Shown here in pieces: positions 30,043 to 37,489 of a stretch of DNA of 38,947 nucleotides. Position numbers and translations under genes: made by a program. The stretch covers positions 1 through 38,947 of the forward strand of contig WRCJ01000003.1 of assembly GCA_009784085.1 (NCBI GenBank), given 5' to 3'. Under the pieces are notes generated by a model, which searched no databases, was not told the DNA's origin, and was given only the letters and a program-made list of their open reading frames with translations. Origin of the DNA: Oscillospiraceae bacterium. GTDB taxonomy: Bacteria > Bacillota > Clostridia > Oscillospirales > UBA929. The first letter of the stretch is position 1. The number at the start of each line of letters is the position of its first letter.

Positions 30043-32057
30043 GTTACTCGCTCCCCTTCCCCGTCCCCGTCACCGGCATCGTCACCGGCATCGTCACCGT
30101 CACTGTCATCAGGTTTCGGTTCTATTTTCATTTCTATTTCAGCATCACAGCGTTCGTATTCCAGCAACACAGCGCCGAAGGGGGGGAGGGTGAAGGTAAA
30201 GCTATGGGGGAAATCCAGCCACTCGTCGGGTTTTGTGCTGATGATGCTGGGCAATTCGCAACCCCAGCCGCCGAAACGGCTGTCGTCCGAGTTGAGCAGC
30301 ACCCGGTAGTCGCCGGGATCCGGCACGCCCAGCCGGTAGTCGTCCCGTTGCAAGGGGGAAAAATTGAAAACGGCGACAATTTGGTTCCCGTCCTCGTCCA
30401 TGCGGCGGTAAGCCAGCGTGTTGCCCTGGTAGTCCCCGTGGTTCAGCCACCCAAAACCCTTCCAGTCGCAATCGCATTGCCAAAAAGCGGGGTAGCGCAG
30501 ATAGAGATGGTTGAGTGCTTTGACATATTCCCTGAGCTGGCGGTGCCTGTCGTAGCCAAGCAGTTCCCAGTCCAAGCCCTGGTAGAAATTCCATTCATTG
30601 AACTGCCCGAATTCGCCGCCCATGAAATGCAACTTCTTGCCGGGGTGGGTCATCATATAGGTCCAAAAAACGCGCGTGCCGGCAAACTTGTCGTCATAGT
30701 AGCCGGGCATTTTATTGAGGAGCGATCCCTTGCCATGGACCACCTCGTCATGCGAGATCGGCAAGATATAATTCTCCGAAAAGGCATACATCAGCGAGAA
30801 TGTCATGTCTTTATGGTTGAATTGCCGAAAAACCGGATCCAGCTTGGCGTAATGTAGCGCGTCGTTCATCCAACCCATGTTCCATTTGAAATTAAACCCC
30901 AGGCCCCCCACATGGGACGGCTTGGTGACCATGGGCCAAGCGGTCGACTCCTCCGCTATCATCAAGGCGTCCGGGAACGACGCGAAGACTTGATCGTTGA
31001 GCGTGCGCAGGAAACTGATGGATTCCAAGTTCTCCCGGCCGCCGTGGATGTTGGGCCTCCACTCGCCGTTTTGGCGGGAATAATCCAGGTACAGCATGGA
31101 AGCCACGGCGTCCACCCGCAAACCGTCGATGTGGTATTTGTCCAGCCAAAACACCGCCGAAGACATCAAAAAGGATCGTACCTCGTTGCGCCCGTAGTCG
31201 AAAACGCGGGTACCCCATTCCCTGTGCTCCATCTTGAGCGGGTCGCCGTATTCGTAGCAATACGTGCCGTCGAATTCTACCAGGCCGTGGGCATCCTTGG
31301 GGAAATGGGCGGGCGTCCAGTCCAGGATGATGCCAAGGCCGGCTTGATGGAAGCGGTCGACGAAGGACATGAACTCATGGGGCGTGCCAAACCGGGAGGT
31401 CGGCGCGAAAAAGCCGGTGACCTGATAGCCCCAGGAATCGTCCAAGGGGTGCTCCAATATGGGCAACAGCTCGACGTGGGTAAAGCCCATCTCAGTGGCA
31501 TAGGGGATGAGCCGGTCGGCGATTTCGCCGTAGGAGAGCAGGCCGCCGTCCTCGCGCCGCTGCCAGGAACCCAAATGGACTTCGTAAATGTTGATGGGCC
31601 TGTCGTAGGGTTCCTGCCGCGAGTCCATCCATTGCTTGTCGCCCCAAGTGTAACCGTCCAGGTTGAACAACTTGGACGCGGTACCCGGGCGGTGTTCGGC
31701 GTGGTAAGCGTACGGGTCGGCCTTTTCGAGCTGCCAACCCAGCGTGGTGTCGATGGCGTATTTGTAGTTGTCGTAGATTTGCATGCCGGGGATAAAACCT
31801 TCCCAAACGCCGTCGGATACTTTCTCCATCACGTGGCGCGACCTGTCCCAGTCGTTAAAATCACCGATGATGGAAACCCGCCGGGCATCGGGCGCCCACA
31901 CGCGGAACAGCGCGCCGGAAACACCATCGCGCACGACTATCCGCGAACCCAAAAACTCATAGGCGCGGCTGTCCGATCCTTGGTGGAACAAGAACAGGTG
32001 CAAGCCGAGGGATTCGTCTATCGCCGGGTTTTTCATGCCGGTACCGTCGTTTTTCAC
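30039..32057 (-). CDS. glgB: 1,4-alpha-glucan branching enzyme
   Basis: 672 residues from a GTG with GGAG seven bases upstream. A CBM48-type N-terminal domain (about 30-115) is followed by the GH13 barrel with the nucleophile Asp316 (GLRVDAVAS), acid/base Glu369 (MIAEEST) and Asp437 (PISHDEVVHG). It forms alpha-1,6 branches. The C terminus has an acidic tail of about 20 residues (DDAGDDAGDGDGEGE) encoded by 12-bp and smaller tandem repeats, not normally present in GlgB. It overlaps glgC by four bases; pduL lies 84 bases upstream. Confidence 0.96.
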   Translation of the reverse strand: MKNDGTGMKNPAIDESLGLHLFLFHQGSDSRAYEFLGSRIVVRDGVSGALFRVWAPDARRVSIIGDFNDWDRSRHVMEKVSDGVWEGFIPGMQIYDNYKYAIDTTLGWQLEKADPYAYHAEHRPGTASKLFNLDGYTWGDKQWMDSRQEPYDRPINIYEVHLGSWQRREDGGLLSYGEIADRLIPYATEMGFTHVELLPILEHPLDDSWGYQVTGFFAPTSRFGTPHEFMSFVDRFHQAGLGIILDWTPAHFPKDAHGLVEFDGTYCYEYGDPLKMEHREWGTRVFDYGRNEVRSFLMSSAVFWLDKYHIDGLRVDAVASMLYLDYSRQNGEWRPNIHGGRENLESISFLRTLNDQVFASFPDALMIAEESTAWPMVTKPSHVGGLGFNFKWNMGWMNDALHYAKLDPVFRQFNHKDMTFSLMYAFSENYILPISHDEVVHGKGSLLNKMPGYYDDKFAGTRVFWTYMMTHPGKKLHFMGGEFGQFNEWNFYQGLDWELLGYDRHRQLREYVKALNHLYLRYPAFWQCDCDWKGFGWLNHGDYQGNTLAYRRMDEDGNQIVAVFNFSPLQRDDYRLGVPDPGDYRVLLNSDDSRFGGWGCELPSIISTKPDEWLDFPHSFTFTLPPFGAVLLEYERCDAEIEMKIEPKPDDSDGDDAGDDAGDGDGEGERVT

Positions 32058-32082
32058 AGATAATCTCCTTATTTTGTCTACA

Positions 32083-32160
32083 TCCCTTACGTTGCCTGCG
32101 TCTTTTATGATTGCCTGCGTCTTCTACGTTGCCTACGTCCCTTACGTTGCCTGCGTCTTC
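32083..32160. repeat. 18-19-bp tandem array spanning the pduL stop
   Basis: Four units (32083-32100, 32101-32119, 32120-32137, 32138-32155) and a partial fifth. The first and fourth are identical; the others differ at a few bases. The fourth and fifth code for the last residues and stop of pduL (32142-32144); the rest fill the gap up to glgB. Confidence 0.9.
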
Positions 32161-32735
32161 TTGACGACCAAACCGGTCTCCCCGCCGGATAGTCCGGCGG
32201 CGTTGTATTCGTCGATGTCGATGTGCATGCGGGTGCGGAAGCGGGGCGATTCGCGCACAATCACTTCGTCGAATATCAGCGCACGTGGGCCGCCGATTTC
32301 CACCCGCACGACTTCCTTGTCGGACAGCCCGTACAGGGCGGCATCCTCCGGCGTGATATGGATGTGCCTCTTGGCGGCGATGACGCCTTCGGGGACGTCC
32401 ATCGCGCCGCATGGCCCGACCAGGCGGCAGGGGGCCGAGGCGGCGACCTGCCCGCTCTCGCGGATGGGCGGGGCAATGCCCAGCCGGCGCGCGTCGGAGA
32501 GCGACAGCTCGACCTGCGTGTCCGGGCGTTCCGGGCCCAAGATGGATACGCGATCGATCCCGCCCCGGGGGCCCTCCACGCGCACCTTTTCCTCTGTCAG
32601 GAACTGGCCGGGCTGGGATAGCTCGCGGACATTGTGCAAGGCGGCGCCCGGCCCGAACAAGGTGGCCAGCGCCTCGGCGGTCACGTGGACATGGCGGGCC
32701 GACGCCTCGACAATAATATGAAGCTGTGGATACAT
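32142..32735 (-). CDS. pduL: Phosphate propanoyltransferase (PduL-type phosphotransacylase)
   Basis: 197 residues from the ATG at 32735, with AGGAG 11 bases upstream; a GTG four codons earlier abuts that site. Two PduL domains carry the zinc-binding histidine motifs SARHVHVT (14-19) and AKRHIHITPEDA (123-131), and RMHIDIDEY lies near the C terminus. The enzyme exchanges acyl groups between CoA and phosphate, feeding acyl-phosphate to a kinase for ATP. The N terminus has no long extension that would target a microcompartment, so the housekeeping (Pta-like) use fits better. First gene of the glycogen operon by position. Confidence 0.95.
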   Translation of the reverse strand: MYPQLHIIVEASARHVHVTAEALATLFGPGAALHNVRELSQPGQFLTEEKVRVEGPRGGIDRVSILGPERPDTQVELSLSDARRLGIAPPIRESGQVAASAPCRLVGPCGAMDVPEGVIAAKRHIHITPEDAALYGLSDKEVVRVEIGGPRALIFDEVIVRESPRFRTRMHIDIDEYNAAGLSGGETGLVVKKTQAT

Positions 32736-32768
32736 CGGAAAGGTCACTCCTCATGCGTTGGCCTCGAA

Positions 32769-32798
32769 AACCGCAGTTGACCGCAGACGACCGTAGTT
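32769..32798. repeat. Three 10-bp tandem units upstream of pduL
   Basis: ACCGCAGTTG, ACCGCAGACG and ACCGTAGTTG follow directly. The 10-bp period is close to one helical turn, so a protein could bind all three on one face. Confidence 0.8.
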
Positions 32799-32978
32799 GT
32801 TTGGGGCGGTTCTTTGCGTGAATTTGAGGCGGCTCTTTTTATTTTACAAGTAATATATCGAAAGAATCGTGCGGAGGATATCGGTTTGCAATCGAAAAAA
32901 GAAGCTGCCGTTATCTTATCATATTTTTATGGCTGTGGCAACACTTTTCGGGGGCCGCGCACACATTGGCGCGATACA

Positions 32979-33007
32979 TTTACAAATTGGAGTTTTTTTG
33001 ATAAAAT
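32979..33007 (+). promoter_or_regulatory. Probable promoter of the XRE regulator gene
   Basis: TTTACA (32979-32984) and TAAAAT (33002-33007) with 17 bases between, 40 bases upstream of the ATG. Confidence 0.55.
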
Positions 33008-33046
33008 AAGCGGGAAGTTATCGGAATGGCTTGGAGGGACCTTCAA

Positions 33047-33751
33047 ATGCGTGAATCTTTTTGCCGCACGCTTTCCTTGTTGCGTCGCGACAAGGGCGTT
33101 AGCCAGAAGACGGCGTCCACCGAGCTGGGGATATCGCAGGCACTGCTTTCCCACTACGAGAAAGGGACCCGCGAACCTGGCCTGGCTTTCGTGGTGCGCG
33201 CCTGCGAGTATTATGGCGTGTCCGCCGATTTTCTGCTGGGGCGCACGATGCTGCGCGACGGCACGCTGGTTTCCCCCGAGGCGTTGCACGACGCCGCGGA
33301 CGACAAAGACAACAGGTTGCGCGGCAATGTGTCCGCCCTGCTTCATAAGAAATTGCTCATCAGTGCCATCAGCCTGCTGTTCGACCTGCTTGGCCGCTCC
33401 CGGGACAAGGCGCTCATCGACTCTGCCTCGGCGTACCTGAGCGACGCGGTATATATCGTCTTCCGACATCTATACGAGGCGGCCGGGGACAACCCCGCCG
33501 CCTCGTTTGGCATCCCCGGCGCGCTGTTTTCCTTGGCCGCCGCCGCCGACATGGCCCGCCGCGAGGCGCAGCTCAGCTCGCGGCTGTGCCGCGCCAAAGG
33601 GAAAAGGGACAAAAGGGATGACGTGCCGACAATCCCGCCGCTGTCCCATGACATGCTGTTGTCCGAATACCCCCAGCTGGCCCAGTCCCTCTATATGCTT
33701 TTGCAGCAGACAGGGGAGAGGATTCAGTTCGACGCCGACGTGCTGGCGTAG
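33047..33751 (+). CDS. XRE-family transcriptional regulator
   Basis: 234 residues from the ATG at 33047, with GGAGGG about eight bases upstream; the ATG at 33026 lies before that site. The N-terminal helix-turn-helix (about 3-60; TLSLLRRDKGVSQKTASTELGISQALLSHYEKGTREPGLAFVVRACEYYGVSADFLLG) is of the Cro/CI type. The C-terminal 170 residues are helical and not recognised; they may bind a ligand or mediate dimers. It is divergent to the glycogen operon and so a candidate regulator of it. The stop lies in a 15-bp tandem duplication. Confidence 0.9.
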   Translation: MRESFCRTLSLLRRDKGVSQKTASTELGISQALLSHYEKGTREPGLAFVVRACEYYGVSADFLLGRTMLRDGTLVSPEALHDAADDKDNRLRGNVSALLHKKLLISAISLLFDLLGRSRDKALIDSASAYLSDAVYIVFRHLYEAAGDNPAASFGIPGALFSLAAAADMARREAQLSSRLCRAKGKRDKRDDVPTIPPLSHDMLLSEYPQLAQSLYMLLQQTGERIQFDADVLA

Positions 33752-33769
33752 CTTGCGCTGGCGTAGCTT
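33742..33769. repeat. 13-bp repeat with 15-bp period spanning the XRE stop
   Basis: GCTGGCGTAGCTT occurs at 33742-33754 and 33757-33769. The first copy contains the TAG stop (33749-33751). The 15-bp period gives a second in-frame TAG. Confidence 0.95.
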
Positions 33770-33810
33770 TGTGGAAAGGCTTGTTAAACCATGACGGAGA
33801 TCGTAGGATC

Positions 33811-34155
33811 ATGACGGAGGTCAGGCATGTCAACCTGGAAGCCGGGTACCCCACCGCAGACGCCGCCGTTAAACGGCTGACGTACGAACTGCACACCTCC
33901 CGCCACCTGGGGTACAAGGCGGTGAAACTCATTCACGGGTATGGGTCGTCGGGGCCAGGCGGGCGCATCCGGGTGGAAGCCCGCGCCTATCTGGCCAGAT
34001 TACTGCGCCGAAGGCAGCTTGCCATGATCCTGACAGGCGAGCAGTTTTCCATCTTCGACCAAGCCACCCGCGACGCCTTCGCCCTCTGCGGGGAACTGCG
34101 GCGCGACAGCGATCTGGACAGGCACAACAACGGGGTCACGTTCGTGATATTGTGA
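33811..34155 (+). CDS. Smr-domain-like protein
   Basis: 114 residues from the ATG at 33811. The ATGACGGAG start region is itself duplicated 20 bases upstream (33791), so the start is not certain. The central part, LGYKAVKLIHGYGSSGPGGRIRVEARAYL, matches the Smr pattern (IHG.G followed by a basic helix) of the MutS2 C-terminal family, which binds or nicks nucleic acid. There is no MutS2 part. It follows the XRE gene by 59 bases. The 3' end has an 8-bp duplication at the stop, and a degenerate copy of this end lies at 36283-36366. Confidence 0.7.
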   Translation: MTEVRHVNLEAGYPTADAAVKRLTYELHTSRHLGYKAVKLIHGYGSSGPGGRIRVEARAYLARLLRRRQLAMILTGEQFSIFDQATRDAFALCGELRRDSDLDRHNNGVTFVIL

Positions 34156-34200
34156 TATTGTAGTGATGCGATGATGCGATGATGTAATAATGCAATGCTA
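34113..34200 (+). repeat. End of the Smr-like gene, copy 1 of a dispersed direct repeat
   Basis: The last codons of the Smr-like gene plus about 45 downstream bases. Within it GTGATATT is duplicated over the stop (34144-34151, 34152-34159), and GATGCGAT repeats follow. It matches 36303-36366 in the same orientation. Confidence 0.8.
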
Positions 34201-34209
34201 TAGGGATAC

Positions 34210-34239
34210 CGCCGCCCCCTTCCAAGGAAGGGGGCGGCG
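34210..34239. terminator. Bidirectional hairpin between convergent genes
   Basis: A perfect 12-base GC-rich stem (34210-34221 with 34228-34239) with a six-base loop, between the Smr-like gene and the SLH gene. No T run on either side, so termination efficiency is uncertain. Confidence 0.65.
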
Positions 34240-34256
34240 CGAAGTTCCGAGGTTTG

Positions 34257-36080
34257 TCAGCCCAGTGCGGCCACCCTTGCGTTCATGGCGGCAATGGCGT
34301 CGTCGATGCTCTTCTCGCCCAACAAGATGCATTCATGCTCTTCGATGAGGATCGTTTCGATGTCGTAGCACTTGTCATGCATGGGCATCTCCAGATAGAC
34401 CTTGTTGACCTTGAGGGCTTCTTTGCTGTTGGCGTCGCCGGGGAAGCCGGCCATGGAAGCCAGGAGGTTCACGACCATGTCGTTCTTGACAGCCGGGAAA
34501 TGGCCGACGCTGGCCAGCACGGCCGCGCCCTTATCGCCGCAAACAAACTTCATGAAGTCAATGGCGACTTCTTTTCTCCGCACTCCGGAGTTCTTGTTGA
34601 CCGCCAGGCTCGTGATGGTACCCAGCGTCGTGCCGGCCGCAACGCCGGCCGGATGGGGGTACTTCACGATGCCCCAAGCATTCGGCGTTTCAATTTCTGC
34701 AATCGCGCATGCGGTGATCAGCGGGGGGATGAACCAGGTTCCCATGTTGAGCATGGCGATCTGGCCGCTGTAGAAGGCGCCGGTGTAGTGCATGCTCGAA
34801 GCCCTGATGTCGGCCAGCGTCATGACAATGCCGTCATCTTGCTGCTTGGTGACCATCTCGTAGGTGGGCTTCATGAAGTTGTAATTGCCGTCCACGATGG
34901 TATGCTGGCCGTCCAGGATGGAGAACAGGGACGAGGCGCTGCGCCAGCCGTGGTAATGGGCGCCGTAGATCTTGTTCGCACCGGAACCGCTGGTAAGCCT
35001 GCGGGCCAATGCGTCATATTCCTCCATGGTCATGTCGTTGGTGGGATAGGCCACGTCGGCCGCGTCAAAGATATCCTTATTATAGTACAAAACCCAGAAG
35101 TCCTGCTTAAAAGGCAGCGCGTAGAACTCGCCGCCGACACTGATCTGCTCAAGCACGCCGTTGTAAAGCGATTTGTTGATGCCATAGCCGGACAGCGGCT
35201 CCAAGCGGTTTTGTTTGATCAGGTTGGCGTAACCGGGCATGTTGTCCCTGATGGTCAGGACGTCATAGTCGGCGCCGCCGGACAGCCGCGTGGCCATGTC
35301 GTACATAAAGTCGCCGTTGTTAGGGAGGTCGACGACCTCGATGGTCACCCAAGGATTCATGGCCGTATAGGCGGCAATCAGCGGGCGGTAATAGGCCGTG
35401 GTGGCGTAATCGAACAGGCACCACTTGATGGTCACGGGGGCGTTGCCGCCGGTGGCGACCAGGAAGTTCGCGAATAGCTGCGCGATTTCCGCCCGGAGCA
35501 TGTACCCCCTGGGGTCGAAGCGGTTGCCCGGCCTGCCGTTGATGATGCCGGCGTCACGCAGCCGATAGACTTGCTCGCGCGCCCAGGTGTTGATCAGCGC
35601 ATCGTCGGCAAACGGCGCGCCCTTGCTCGCGGGCGACAGCGCGATGCCCTTGATCTTGATATAGTTGTCGAGCAGCACCGCCATCTCCTGGCGGGTGATG
35701 AGCCGTCCCGGCATGAAATTGCCCTTGCCATCGCCGGAAATAAAGCCGCGCGCGCTCGCCCATGCCACGGCCGGCGTATACCATTTGCCGTTCGGCACGT
35801 CGTTGAAACCCGACGTCTTGTAGCCGGACAAATCCGCGCCGTCCAACTTGGCGAGGATCGCGGCGGCCTCCAGGCGCGTGAACTGATTGTTAGGCATAAA
35901 GTTGCCCTTGCCGTCGCCCGCCATGATGCCGCTTGCCTGCAGGGTATACACGGCGTCGGCATACCAGCTGTTGTTGGGGACATCGTTGTACAGTTGCCGG
36001 GTTTCCTGTGCTGTTGCCGTGCCGCCGACGAGCCCCAGCAGGAGGGCTGCTGCCATCAGGATTGATACTGCTTTCTTCAT
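34257..36080 (-). CDS. SLH-domain solute-binding protein (fusion)
   Basis: 607 residues, AGGAG nine bases before the ATG. Signal peptide about 1-24 without lipobox cysteine. Three SLH domains follow at about 31-78, 91-140 and 156-206, with the typical FNDVPNGKWYTPAVAWASARGFISGDGKGNF pattern. From about 216 to the end is a family 1 solute-binding protein (VTIKWCLFDY; AADVAYPTNDMTMEEYDALARRLT; VAIDFMKFVCGDKG). Such a receptor would be held in the S-layer or on secondary wall polymer instead of the membrane. No permease is adjacent, so it may hand substrate to other transporters or keep it near the cell. A good promoter lies about 120 bases upstream. Confidence 0.93.
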   Translation of the reverse strand: MKKAVSILMAAALLLGLVGGTATAQETRQLYNDVPNNSWYADAVYTLQASGIMAGDGKGNFMPNNQFTRLEAAAILAKLDGADLSGYKTSGFNDVPNGKWYTPAVAWASARGFISGDGKGNFMPGRLITRQEMAVLLDNYIKIKGIALSPASKGAPFADDALINTWAREQVYRLRDAGIINGRPGNRFDPRGYMLRAEIAQLFANFLVATGGNAPVTIKWCLFDYATTAYYRPLIAAYTAMNPWVTIEVVDLPNNGDFMYDMATRLSGGADYDVLTIRDNMPGYANLIKQNRLEPLSGYGINKSLYNGVLEQISVGGEFYALPFKQDFWVLYYNKDIFDAADVAYPTNDMTMEEYDALARRLTSGSGANKIYGAHYHGWRSASSLFSILDGQHTIVDGNYNFMKPTYEMVTKQQDDGIVMTLADIRASSMHYTGAFYSGQIAMLNMGTWFIPPLITACAIAEIETPNAWGIVKYPHPAGVAAGTTLGTITSLAVNKNSGVRRKEVAIDFMKFVCGDKGAAVLASVGHFPAVKNDMVVNLLASMAGFPGDANSKEALKVNKVYLEMPMHDKCYDIETILIEEHECILLGEKSIDDAIAAMNARVAALG

Positions 36081-36198
36081 TGTGATCTACTCCTCTTCTT
36101 TTTATGCGGAGCCGTAGCAATATATCCTGTTCGAATAGTAGGAATACTGTTGCCGTTTGATGCAAAAATGACAACTGCTAGCTCCGAATGTTGCAATA

Positions 36199-36227
36199 AC
36201 TATATCATCTGTCTGGCACGGCGTCAA
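36199..36227 (-). promoter_or_regulatory. Promoter of the SLH solute-binding gene
   Basis: On the minus strand TTGACG (36227-36222) and TATAGT (36204-36199) are 17 bases apart, a near-consensus sigma-A promoter. The predicted leader is about 110 bases. Confidence 0.8.
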
Positions 36228-36262
36228 GGGGGAGATGTAAAAATTTTCCACGGCACCCCACG

Positions 36263-36299
36263 GCGACCGCGCACCCGCGTGGCGTGGAGGCGCGGTCGC
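36263..36299 (-). terminator. GC-rich hairpin downstream of the YhcG-like gene
   Basis: GCGACCGCGC (36263-36272) pairs perfectly with GCGCGGTCGC (36290-36299), with a 17-base loop. It lies between the YhcG-like gene and the SLH-gene promoter. A T run occurs about 20 bases after the stem on the minus strand, so it may end the upstream transcript. Confidence 0.45.
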
Positions 36300-36366
36300 G
36301 CCCTGGACAGGCACAACATTGGCACAACAATGGGGTCGCGTTCGTGATATTGTAATGATGCAATGC
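36283..36366 (+). pseudogene. Degenerate copy of the Smr-like gene end
   Basis: From about 36303 the sequence repeats the end of the Smr-like gene (CTGGACAGGCACAAC, GGGGTCGCGTTCGTGATATT, then TGCAATGCT), with an 11-base internal duplication (GGCACAACA twice) and a deletion of the tandem repeats found in the other copy. The upstream 20 bases also align loosely. The remnant still encodes LDRHN in one frame but is broken by a frameshift. Confidence 0.75.
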
Positions 36367-36370
36367 TCTA

Positions 36371-37483
36371 TTACGGCGTGGGAAAATCAACATCGTCATC
36401 CTTCGACTCATAGAAATACTCGATTTGTTTTTGCGTTACGCCGTTTGGAAGAGACTTGCGCCTTGCTAACCGTTCCTGTGCCTCAATCAGTATCGCTTTG
36501 ATTTTTGTTTCAAATTCGTCCTTGGGCGGTAGATGCGTCCAATATTCCGCGACAGCAATGCCCGCCCTATCCATTTCAAGTAGTTCTATCTTTTCGCGGC
36601 TGGCGGTTGCGCAAAGGATCAGGCCAATCGGAGATCCTTCTCCCTCTTGACGCTCATATCTATCGAGCCATTTCAAATACAGCTCCATTTGCCCTTTATA
36701 AGCCGCCTGGAATACGCCGAGCTTCAGTTCGACGGCTATCAATCTTTTCATTATCCTGTGATAGAACAGCAAATCAAGAACAATATCCTCGCCGTCAATA
36801 ATCATGCGTTTCTGGCGTTCGGCAAACGTGAAGCCGTGACCGAATTCAAGTAAAAACGATTCAAGCTCCATGAGTATCGCTTTTTCCAAATCCGCTTCGG
36901 CAAAATTATCATTCAATCCGAACAAATCAAGAAGATATGGGTCTTTGAATACGTTAAGCGGAACAGCGGATTCTTCCGACAATTTGGTGTTTGCTATTTC
37001 CCGGCGTTCATATGCTTTGCGTGCTATTTGGCGGCGAAGCTCCTTTGTGCCGTAGTTCCGCATTGCTGTGTCGTTCGCGTAATACATACGCGCTTCGTCT
37101 GTTCTTAGCGGCAACAGCTCAATGATGTGCGACCAGCTTAATTTTGCCGCCAGCGGCGGCAAAATCTCTGCATCTGGGAAACGCTCCGCAAATAAGGTCA
37201 TTCTATATAGATTTCGTTCCGTGAAACTCCTTCCGTATTTTGCCGTCAATTTTGTCGCCAGCTCCGTCAAAATCTTTTTACCGTATGCGGCGCGCTTATT
37301 GCCAAGAACAATCGAGTTGATATACTGCCCGACCTCCCAAAACATCATAGTTGTTTCTTGATTGGCATGAGTCATTGCTCGATACTTGCGACTCTCGATG
37401 ATTTCGGACACACGAGCAAAAAGCAGACTCTCGTCAACTTGAGGATCGTTTGCCAAAGCGATCTCCTGTTTTTTCTTGCTCAT
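36371..37483 (-). CDS. YhcG/DUF1016 family PDDEXK nuclease-like protein
   Basis: 370 residues. The N-terminal DUF1016 helical domain (about 20-170; FWEVGQYINSIVLGNKRAAYGKKILTELA) is followed by a PDDEXK-type nuclease domain with Asp237 (EDIVLDLLFYHR) and the Glu252-x-Lys254 pair (LIAVELKLG). Members are often found near restriction, defence and mobile genes, with uncertain function. Its composition is clearly more AT-rich than the acyl-CoA synthetase and glycogen genes, which suggests transfer. The ATG comes six bases after the acyl-CoA synthetase stop, with only a weak GGCGG-like site, so it depends on that transcript or on coupling. Confidence 0.9.
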   Translation of the reverse strand: MSKKKQEIALANDPQVDESLLFARVSEIIESRKYRAMTHANQETTMMFWEVGQYINSIVLGNKRAAYGKKILTELATKLTAKYGRSFTERNLYRMTLFAERFPDAEILPPLAAKLSWSHIIELLPLRTDEARMYYANDTAMRNYGTKELRRQIARKAYERREIANTKLSEESAVPLNVFKDPYLLDLFGLNDNFAEADLEKAILMELESFLLEFGHGFTFAERQKRMIIDGEDIVLDLLFYHRIMKRLIAVELKLGVFQAAYKGQMELYLKWLDRYERQEGEGSPIGLILCATASREKIELLEMDRAGIAVAEYWTHLPPKDEFETKIKAILIEAQERLARRKSLPNGVTQKQIEYFYESKDDDVDFPTP

Positions 37484-37489
37484 GTCTTG

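Larger units (their letters stand above)
32736..33046. other. Intergenic region between divergent pduL and XRE gene
   Basis: These 311 bases contain the pduL ribosome binding site, three 10-bp tandem units (32769-32798), an AT-rich stretch (about 32830-32940) and a likely promoter for the XRE gene. No gene was accepted. No convincing minus-strand promoter for the glycogen operon was found. Confidence 0.6.

Noticed and set aside
32814..33440. A 208-residue plus-strand frame running into the XRE gene.
   Set aside because: It lacks a ribosome site, overlaps the XRE helix-turn-helix in another frame and has irregular composition after that point.
34254..35477. A 407-residue plus-strand frame opposite the SLH gene.
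   Set aside because: The minus strand encodes SLH and receptor domains with promoter and ribosome site. The plus frame is the usual antisense effect in GC-rich DNA.
34113..36366. Insertion sequence or transposon carrying the SLH gene.
   Set aside because: No transposase or inverted ends were found. The flanks are copies of a gene end, which fits recombination better.
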